A stretch of DNA of 5,320 nucleotides, taken from NCBI GenBank assembly GCA_002378585.1, contig DFSJ01000157.1, positions 1 to 5,320 of the forward strand. The letters run 5' to 3'. The stretch is from Flavobacteriaceae bacterium UBA3440 (GTDB taxonomy: Bacteria > Bacteroidota > Bacteroidia > Flavobacteriales > Flavobacteriaceae). Shown piece by piece: positions 1 through 4,435 of this stretch. Position 1 is the stretch's first letter; every line of letters begins with the position of its first letter. The translations under genes were made by a program, and so were the position numbers. The notes below the pieces were generated by a model. That model saw only the letters and a program-made list of their open reading frames with translations. It had not been told where the DNA came from and did no database searches.

Positions 1-62
1 GCCCCCAACAACAGGACAGCTAAGCTTAAACTCAGCGCACGTGCATTCCATTTATTTTTCAT
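1..62 (-). CDS. 5' end of an exported protein, gene continues past the left edge
   Basis: An ATG at 62-60 on the minus strand opens a frame that stays open to the left edge, giving 20 full codons. The product starts MKNKWNARALSLSLAVLLLG. This is a typical Sec signal-peptide start: a short basic region (K2, K4, R8) followed by a hydrophobic core rich in Leu, Ser and Ala. No lipobox cysteine is reached, so it could be a soluble periplasmic protein, a lipoprotein or an outer-membrane protein. The function cannot be read from this fragment. The gene diverges from the PlcP-like gene and shares its 403-bp upstream region, so it may share regulation. If the TTAAC repeats are a true Pho box, a phosphate-binding protein or a phosphate porin would fit, but that is only a guess. 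An 8-bp hairpin lies directly against the start codon. Confidence 0.6.
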   Translation of the reverse strand, partial: MKNKWNARALSLSLAVLLLG

Positions 63-81
63 CGCAATTAGTTTAATTGCG
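63..81 (-). promoter_or_regulatory. Perfect hairpin directly upstream of the left-edge gene's start codon
   Basis: CGCAATTA (63-70) and TAATTGCG (74-81) form a perfect 8-bp inverted repeat around a 3-base centre. It ends on the base next to the ATG at 62-60. In the mRNA it would fold where a ribosome has to bind, so it could limit initiation. As DNA it could be an operator half-site pair. No Shine-Dalgarno sequence is visible here. The symmetry is plain in the sequence; the role is inferred. Confidence 0.45.
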
Positions 82-134
82 CTGTAGGGTTTAGGGCCTT
101 TTTTGGGGGCGTTTAGACAAATGACCTGAAATTA

Positions 135-144
135 GTTCATGAAC
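135..144. repeat. 10-bp perfect palindrome GTTCATGAAC
   Basis: GTTCATGAAC is its own reverse complement. It lies in the divergent intergenic region between the left-edge gene and the TTAAC repeats, about 75 bp upstream of the left-edge start codon. It could be a small operator for a dimeric regulator, but a palindrome of this size can also occur by chance. Otherwise I see nothing convincing between 82 and 200. Confidence 0.25.
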
Positions 145-200
145 AGAGGAATATTTGCCCAGAGGTAACAATCTCAAGTTCAGAAGAAAAACAACGTTCT

Positions 201-227
201 CTTAACAATCATTAACGACACCTTAAC
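201..227 (+). promoter_or_regulatory. Three tandem TTAAC repeats, Pho-box-like operator
   Basis: CTTAAC (201-206), ATTAAC (211-216) and CTTAAC (222-227) are direct repeats whose starts are 10 and 11 bp apart, about one helical turn. Direct repeats at this spacing are the usual binding pattern of OmpR/PhoB-family response regulators. The motif closely resembles the TTAAC-type Pho boxes known for the PhoB relatives SphR in cyanobacteria and PhoP in Bacillus. The array ends 22 bp before a TACTTTTG promoter element, where no recognisable -33 element is present. That is the layout of an activator-dependent promoter firing rightward. Binding by PhoB is inferred; another OmpR-family regulator is possible. 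Confidence 0.55.
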
Positions 228-249
228 GGAGCCAAACACATAAGCATTG

Positions 250-257
250 TACTTTTG
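250..257 (+). promoter_or_regulatory. Bacteroidota-type -7 promoter element TACTTTTG
   Basis: TACTTTTG is an exact match to the TAnnTTTG -7 element used by the primary sigma factor of Bacteroidota. A TTTG-like -33 element would be expected around 225-231, but that stretch overlaps the third TTAAC repeat and has no such match. Transcription would start near 263-266, about 30 bases before the terminator-like hairpin and about 200 bases before the PlcP-like gene. It may drive a short RNA, the operon, or both. Confidence 0.5.
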
Positions 258-263
258 TGGTAT

Positions 264-341
264 CAAATCATTTGAGTTGGTTTAGTTTAGTTTGAAAAGT
301 CCGTTCCGAGCTGGTTACTCGAAAACGGACTTTTCTATTTT
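264..341 (+). ncRNA. Candidate short non-coding RNA or attenuated leader
   Basis: Between the predicted start of transcription and the terminator hairpin lie about 75 bases with no ATG in any plus-strand frame before the hairpin, so this is not a small gene with an ordinary start. The unit has a weak hairpin at its 5' end (TCAAA 263-267 with TTTGA 271-275). A U-rich linker with repeated TTTAG (281-290) follows, then a long terminator stem. This is the layout of a compact bacterial small RNA. The loop of the terminator (TGGTTA, 312-317) is complementary to TAACCA at 395-400 in the leader of the next gene, a short match that could be chance. The other reading is a leader whose terminator limits transcription into the PlcP operon. 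Its exact 5' end is unknown. Confidence 0.35.
295..341 (+). terminator. Strong intrinsic terminator hairpin
   Basis: AAAAGTCCGTT (295-305) pairs perfectly with AACGGACTTTT (324-334). Beyond a 1x2 internal loop the stem continues with CGAG (307-310) and CTCG (318-321), leaving a 7-base loop (311-317). The right arm ends in TTTT and is followed by CTATTTT, a U-rich tail. The A-run on the left arm means it could also work in the opposite direction. No coding gene ends just upstream on the plus strand, which is why it is read here as the end of a short RNA or as an attenuator. Confidence 0.75.
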
Positions 342-401
342 AGCGACCAGCATATGCTTCCTAACCTTTTGATAACTTCTGGGCAACAGGGAAATAACCA
401 T

Positions 402-412
402 AGGATAATCCT
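402..412. repeat. Small palindrome AGGAT-A-ATCCT
   Basis: AGGAT and ATCCT form a perfect 5-bp inverted repeat around one base, about 54 bp upstream of the PlcP-like gene. It could be a small operator. The rest of 343-423 shows no clear promoter, repeat or reading frame. Confidence 0.2.
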
Positions 413-423
413 GGGTTCACCTA

Positions 424-468
424 TCATGAGCTTTCCATTCATTTATTTGTAACAAAGCTCAATGAATG
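424..468 (+). promoter_or_regulatory. Two mutually exclusive RNA stems at the PlcP-like start codon
   Basis: Stem A pairs TCAT-GAGCTTT (424-434) with AAAGCTC-A-ATGA (454-465), 11 base pairs with one bulged A at 461, and ends on the base before the ATG at 466. Stem B pairs CATTCATT (436-443) with AATGAATG (461-468), 8 perfect pairs, and buries the start codon itself. Both use 461-465, so only one can form at a time. This could switch translation of the operon between a flanked and an occluded start codon. A poor promoter-like TTTATTTG (442-449) is also present; if it were the real promoter, the transcript would lack these stems. The pairings are seen; the switch is inferred. Confidence 0.35.
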
Positions 469-1329
469 CCCCAAAAACGCAAAGCCAAAAATCAAAGAGC
501 GCTTGACCTCTTGGTTTTATCGGATGTGCATCTGGGCACCTACGGGTGTCATGCCAAAGAATTATTGCAGTACCTCAAGTCCTTGGAGCCCAAGGAAGTA
601 GTGTTAAACGGAGACATTGTCGACATCTGGCAATTTTCCAAGAACTATTTTCCTAAAGCACACCTCAAGGTGATTAACCATCTGTTGAAGTGGTCATCAA
701 AAGGGATTAAGGTGCATTACATCACAGGGAACCACGACGAGTTTTTGCGCAAGTTTGACGGTACAAGAATGGGTGGGTTGGAAATCAAAAACAAACTGGT
801 GTTAGAGCTTCATGGACAAAAGACGTGGATTTTTCACGGGGATGTATTCGATGTCACCATGCAATACTCCAAGTGGCTAGCCCGACTGGGCGCCGTAGGA
901 TACGACACCTTGATTTTGATCAACCGAGCAGTTAATTGGACGCGGATGAGGTTGGGTCAAGATCGAATCTCTTTCTCCAAACAGGTGAAAGAAAAAGTGA
1001 AGAAGGCGGTGTCCTTCATCAATAGTTTTGAACAAACGGTGGCGGAAATCGCATTAGAAAACCAGGTGGGGGCGGTGGTTTGTGGACACATCCATCACCC
1101 GATCATCAAGGATATTGAAACCCCTAGAGGGACAGTAACCTATTTAAATTCAGGAGATTGGGTGGAAAGCCTCACCGCCCTAGAATACCACAAGGGGGCG
1201 TGGTCTTTGTATCAACACGATCTCAATCAAGTTTCAGAGGAACAGGACATCCAAGAGACTATTGATCGGTCGCCAAAAGAATTATTTGCCGAAATTTTAA
1301 CCAACATCAAGACCAAGGCTGCTTTATGA
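466..1329 (+). CDS. PlcP-like calcineurin-type metallophosphoesterase (LpxH/PlcP superfamily)
   Basis: This 287-residue protein has the full metal-binding set of the calcineurin-like fold: D20-x-H22, GD at 49-50 with D53, GNHD at 88-91, HGD at 124-126 and GHIHH at 207-211. Automatic annotation would probably say UDP-2,3-diacylglucosamine diphosphatase (LpxH). However, SDVHLGTYGC, GNHDEFLR, the VK-AV-FI-FE stretch near 178-189 and GDWVES (230-235) are, as I recall the family, hallmarks of PlcP. PlcP is the cytosolic phospholipase C-like enzyme that removes head groups from phosphatidylethanolamine or phosphatidylglycerol under phosphate starvation, leaving diacylglycerol. A basic N-terminus (residues 2-11) could help membrane contact; there is no signal peptide. 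The C-terminal tail (about 251-287) is acidic and extends past the catalytic domain. The start at 466 is the first in-frame ATG; no clear ribosome site precedes it. It overlaps the glycosyltransferase gene by 4 bp. A role in lipid A synthesis remains possible. Confidence 0.85.
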   Translation: MPQKRKAKNQRALDLLVLSDVHLGTYGCHAKELLQYLKSLEPKEVVLNGDIVDIWQFSKNYFPKAHLKVINHLLKWSSKGIKVHYITGNHDEFLRKFDGTRMGGLEIKNKLVLELHGQKTWIFHGDVFDVTMQYSKWLARLGAVGYDTLILINRAVNWTRMRLGQDRISFSKQVKEKVKKAVSFINSFEQTVAEIALENQVGAVVCGHIHHPIIKDIETPRGTVTYLNSGDWVESLTALEYHKGAWSLYQHDLNQVSEEQDIQETIDRSPKELFAEILTNIKTKAAL

Positions 1330-2330
1330 ATATTTTGTATGCGTTACAAGGTACCGGAAATGGGCATGTAGCTCGGGCTTTGGAAATTGTCCCCATTCTG
1401 AACAACCGAGGACAGGTAGATGTGGTCGTCAGTGGTGATGAATCACAGGTGGCGCTGCCTTTTGAGGTGATGAAACACTATCGGGGCATTACGTTTAAAA
1501 TGAATAAGACTGGAGGAATCAGTCTTTGGAAATCTTTGATTCACTTTAGGTTGGTTACTTTTTTACGGGACGTTTGGAGTTGCCCTGTAAAGAATTATGA
1601 TTTAGTCATTGTCGATTTTGAACCTGTGGTGGCCTGGGCTTGTGTGCTCAGGGGTGTCAAGTCCGTGGGGATGAGTCACCAGCTGGCCGTATTGGCCCCC
1701 AAAGCCCCAAAGGCAGCCGAAGGAAGATTATTGGGAATGGCGATTCTCAAGTACTACGCGCCTACTTATGATCAAGTGGGCTTTCATTTTCGCAAATACA
1801 ACAAACGAATCTACGGGCCAGTAATTCGATCGGAGGTACGGGAGTTGCAGCCCAGAAAAAGAGGATTTTATCTGGTGTATTTGCCGGCTTATTCCCTAGA
1901 GCACCTCAGCGCTTATTTCAGGGCATTTCCGGAAATCCGCTGGAAGATTTTCACCCGACACACGATCCAAAAAACGGAAGAAGGCAACGTTAAGGCTTAT
2001 CCCATCGATCAGGAAAAGTTTCTGAAAGCGTTGAAGAATTGCAGCGGCGTGATTTGTGGCGCTGGATTTGAGCTTCCAGCCGAAGCGCTTTACCTGCAGA
2101 AAAAAGTGATGGTAGTCCCCATCAAAGGTCAATACGAACAGGCCTGTAACGCCCTTTCACTTCAAGAATTAGGCGTGCCAGTTTTGCATGAACTCAACCC
2201 CCAGTCAGTAGCTTCTGTCCAAACATGGATTGACAACAAGCAAGAAGTTGCCATTGACTTTTCTGACAAAACTTCGTTTATTATCGATCGGGTCATTATT
2301 AGAAATTGCCTGCAAAGCCAGCTGGTTTAG
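1326..2330 (+). CDS. GT-B glycosyltransferase, MurG/MGDG-synthase-like (Glyco_trans_1_3 type)
   Basis: This 334-residue protein has no signal peptide or membrane segment and looks like a cytosolic, membrane-associated glycosyltransferase. The N-terminal half opens with the glycine-rich loop GTGNGHVARA (9-18), the acceptor-side signature of MurG-like GT-B enzymes. The C-terminal half carries the nucleotide-sugar site: CGAGFELPAEAL at 244-255, then VPIKGQYEQ at 264-272 and the N-A of ACNAL. Overall it fits the MJ1255/Glyco_trans_1_3 group, close to family GT28. GT28 also holds enzymes that add galactose or glucose to diacylglycerol. Its start codon overlaps the stop of the PlcP-like gene (ATGA), so the two are likely translationally coupled. 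I infer that it glycosylates the diacylglycerol made by its partner; sugar and acceptor cannot be read from sequence. The better-known PlcP partner in Alphaproteobacteria, Agt, belongs as I recall to a different family, GT4. Confidence 0.8.
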   Translation: MNILYALQGTGNGHVARALEIVPILNNRGQVDVVVSGDESQVALPFEVMKHYRGITFKMNKTGGISLWKSLIHFRLVTFLRDVWSCPVKNYDLVIVDFEPVVAWACVLRGVKSVGMSHQLAVLAPKAPKAAEGRLLGMAILKYYAPTYDQVGFHFRKYNKRIYGPVIRSEVRELQPRKRGFYLVYLPAYSLEHLSAYFRAFPEIRWKIFTRHTIQKTEEGNVKAYPIDQEKFLKALKNCSGVICGAGFELPAEALYLQKKVMVVPIKGQYEQACNALSLQELGVPVLHELNPQSVASVQTWIDNKQEVAIDFSDKTSFIIDRVIIRNCLQSQLV

Positions 2331-2349
2331 GGCCGCCTTACAGGCAATT
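2304..2349. terminator. Hairpin between convergent genes, possible bidirectional terminator
   Basis: AATTGCCTG (2304-2312), inside the last codons of the glycosyltransferase gene, pairs with CAGGCAATT (2341-2349) just after it. The 28-base interior contains the palindrome CCAGCTGG (2318-2325). It sits in the 39-bp gap between the convergent stops at 2330 and 2370, where a shared terminator is expected. There is no T-run on the plus strand and only a weak one (TCTAAT) on the minus strand, so efficient intrinsic termination is not assured. Confidence 0.4.
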
Positions 2350-2369
2350 CTCCAGGTGTAAACAACTAT

Positions 2370-3800
2370 TTAGATCGGCAACTCGAAACCAGCCCTGTAG
2401 GTTTTGGAGACAAATTGATTGACTTCATCCAGGTTGGTAATCTTCATGTTGGCGCCATCCCAATACAGTTTTTTGCGTCCGAAGTAGTTTTGGTTGCCCT
2501 CGGAATCTTCGCGGCGCATCTGGTGAGCCTTGATGGCGAGATTCCCCATTAGGACCGTTTCCGTAAATGGACCCGCATAGTCAAATGAAGCAGTAAGCGC
2601 TTTGTGTTGAGCGGAACCAAATCCAGCCTTACAAGCCTCTGTCCAGTTTTGGTTGTGGATTAAGTCTAGATTTCCAGCTTCATCGGTGTTGAGGTGGTCC
2701 ACTTCTTGACCTCCAATATACAGTCTTGGGTGATTGCCGTACGTGTCTGCAGTGATGATGCCGTGTTCTCCCATCATCATTACACCGCTGGAATCCGCTA
2801 CGTATTTATCGGCGATTTCATCTGGAATCGCAGGTTGTATACCCCCATCAGTCCATTCGAAGACCACTCCTTGTGGGTTGTGGTCGTCTTTAGGGAAATC
2901 AATGGTAACGCGCGTGGCCAATGGGCAGGCTTCAGGCGTATATTCAGGCACCCACATACGGGTATATACATCGGCCACACTGCACTGAACGGCAGAGGGG
3001 TAGCCAAGTTTTAATGCTTTATATGGAGCATCAAACAAGTGACACCCCATGTCTCCTAGAGCACCAGTTCCATACTCCCAGAATCCTCTCCAGTTAAACG
3101 GATGAAGATTTGGGGTAAACGGGATTTTTTTGGCGGGTCCTAGCCATAAATCCCAGGCTAAATCACTGGGCTTTTGGTCTGGCGCAGCTGCGGGCATTTT
3201 AACCCCCTGTGGCCATACAGGTCGGTTGGTCCACACATGTACATGTTTGATGGTGCCAATTCTTTTTTGGTCTACCCAATCAATAATTTTTAATACACCT
3301 GGGTTAGAACCTCCTTGGTTTCCCATTTGGGTCACCACTTTTTGGGACGCGGCTGTTTTGGTTAACAATCGGGCTTCTGCCAGTGTATGTGTTAACGGCT
3401 TTTGCACGTATACATGCATCCCGCGCATCATGGCGTTGTAGGCTATAGGGGCGTGTGTGTGATCCGGGGTGCCCACGGTAACCGCATCAATTCCTTTAAC
3501 CTTGTCAAATAATTCGCGGTAGTCTGCAAAATAAGCAGCATCCGGATGGGCCTTGACATTGGCCGCAGCTTGTTTGGGGTCGATATCACAAATAGCGACT
3601 ACTCTATTTTTTCCGCCGTTGTAGGCGTTGCGCAAATCGCTGGCCCCTTTTCCGCCAGCACCGATTCCAGCGATGGCTAGTTGGTCAGAGGGCGCGGTAA
3701 ATCCAGGACCGCCCAATACATTTCTAGGAACTATATAAAAGCCAGTGCCTAAAATGGCACTCTTTTTGATAAAGTCCCTACGTGAATTATTATTTTTCAT
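2370..3800 (-). CDS. Tat-exported Gfo/Idh/MocA family oxidoreductase
   Basis: This 476-residue protein begins with a twin-arginine signal: SRRDFIKKS at 6-14, then a hydrophobic stretch to about residue 24, so it is probably folded with its cofactor and exported. The Rossmann domain follows, with GIGAGGKG (45-52) for NAD(P) binding and D72/D74 at the end of the second strand. TPDHTHAPIA (111-120) and QKP (133-135) are the conserved sites of the family; K134 is the expected catalytic lysine, with Gln instead of the common Glu in the EKP motif. GDMGCHLFD (249-257) supplies the conserved histidine of the C-terminal domain. Such proteins in Bacteroidota act on sugars or sugar derivatives, and family GH109 glycosidases have the same fold and often the same signal. 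The substrate cannot be assigned. The gene converges with the glycosyltransferase and diverges from the Kazal gene 83 bp away. Confidence 0.88.
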   Translation of the reverse strand: MKNNNSRRDFIKKSAILGTGFYIVPRNVLGGPGFTAPSDQLAIAGIGAGGKGASDLRNAYNGGKNRVVAICDIDPKQAAANVKAHPDAAYFADYRELFDKVKGIDAVTVGTPDHTHAPIAYNAMMRGMHVYVQKPLTHTLAEARLLTKTAASQKVVTQMGNQGGSNPGVLKIIDWVDQKRIGTIKHVHVWTNRPVWPQGVKMPAAAPDQKPSDLAWDLWLGPAKKIPFTPNLHPFNWRGFWEYGTGALGDMGCHLFDAPYKALKLGYPSAVQCSVADVYTRMWVPEYTPEACPLATRVTIDFPKDDHNPQGVVFEWTDGGIQPAIPDEIADKYVADSSGVMMMGEHGIITADTYGNHPRLYIGGQEVDHLNTDEAGNLDLIHNQNWTEACKAGFGSAQHKALTASFDYAGPFTETVLMGNLAIKAHQMRREDSEGNQNYFGRKKLYWDGANMKITNLDEVNQFVSKTYRAGFELPI

Positions 3801-3883
3801 TTGGTTGATTTTTAGCTTCTCTAATATATGAAAATATGGCTCCCAATACCGAACTTTATACCATCCGTAAAATCAATTAACTC
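3801..3883. other. Divergent intergenic region, no confident promoter
   Basis: These 83 bp separate the divergent starts of the oxidoreductase (3800, minus) and the Kazal protein (3884, plus), so promoters in both directions are expected. The stretch is A/T-rich, but no TAnnTTTG match stands out on either strand. Neither start codon has a recognisable Shine-Dalgarno sequence. A single TTAAC at 3877-3881 is not repeated and is not called as an operator. Confidence 0.3.
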
Positions 3884-4435
3884 ATGAAATGGATTTTAAC
3901 CGCTATGTTGCTGGCATTCACTCTATGTGAAGAAGAACCCATAATCTCTGACTTAGAATTTGAATTGTCGGATACCTGGGTATTGGACAACAAAATTTGT
4001 TACTGCTATTTTGGTGAAGATGCCGAGTTTAACAACACTTGGATGAATTTCGATCCAACACTAAAGACCATCAGTGTCACTGAATATGGACCAGAGCCTT
4101 ATGGGAGTGAATTCACAGGGTCTCAACCCTACCGGCTGAGAGGGGATGTCGTGACGATTAAATCCGGCAGGTCCTACCAAGTTAAGGTAGCAGGAAATTT
4201 CGCTACCTGGACCTATTTGGATGTACCTGAAATAGCCGATGATGAAGTAACTTTTGTGTTTCGAAGAGCTGAAAACAGCGACTGCACTACAGGAGAGCCG
4301 CCTTTAGAAATAGCCTGCACCAAGGAGTATATGCCTGTTTGTGGCTGTGATGGAGTCACTTATGGAAACGCATGTGAAGCGACTGTCAATGGGGTAAAAC
4401 GATGGATATCCGGCGAATGCAGTCAAAATGACTAG
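3884..4435 (+). CDS. Secreted protein with lipocalin-like N-terminal part and C-terminal Kazal inhibitor domain
   Basis: The first 14 residues (MKWILTAMLLAFTL) form a short signal peptide. C15 follows it, with EEE next, which resembles a Bacteroidota surface-lipoprotein start, but Leu before the Cys is a poor lipobox, so lipidation is uncertain. Residues 28-130 look beta-rich, with DTWVL near the start and VTFVFRR at the end, like small lipocalin-like domains; this is a loose resemblance. Residues 134-179 are a Kazal-type serine protease inhibitor, with PVCGCDGVTYGNAC at 151-164 and the last cysteine at 179. Aligned to ovomucoid domain 3, the reactive P1 position is K147 (CTKEY), which predicts trypsin-like targets. 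The family's usual fourth-to-fifth cysteine spacing is altered: C155 is extra and the cysteine normally three residues after C164 is absent. The stop codon overlaps the stop of the receptor gene on the other strand. No partner gene is evident. Confidence 0.75.
   Translation: MKWILTAMLLAFTLCEEEPIISDLEFELSDTWVLDNKICYCYFGEDAEFNNTWMNFDPTLKTISVTEYGPEPYGSEFTGSQPYRLRGDVVTIKSGRSYQVKVAGNFATWTYLDVPEIADDEVTFVFRRAENSDCTTGEPPLEIACTKEYMPVCGCDGVTYGNACEATVNGVKRWISGECSQND

Noticed and set aside
139..168. Nine-codon open frame starting in the GTTCATGAAC palindrome
   Set aside because: It has no ribosome-binding signal or upstream promoter, and is of a length expected by chance.
379..415. Direct repeat CTGGG at 379-383 and 411-415
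   Set aside because: Five-base repeats 32 bp apart are expected by chance in a stretch of this size and no third copy is present.
442..449. TTTATTTG as a promoter for the PlcP-like gene
   Set aside because: It misses the conserved A of TAnnTTTG, has no good -33 element, and would leave a leader of only about 10 bases.
1896..2132. Minus-strand open frame inside the glycosyltransferase gene
   Set aside because: It lies fully antisense to a well-supported gene, shows no recognisable domain and has no start context.
2694..3441. Several open frames on both strands inside the oxidoreductase gene
   Set aside because: They are out-of-frame shadows of a gene whose motifs are intact end to end; none shows a domain or its own promoter.
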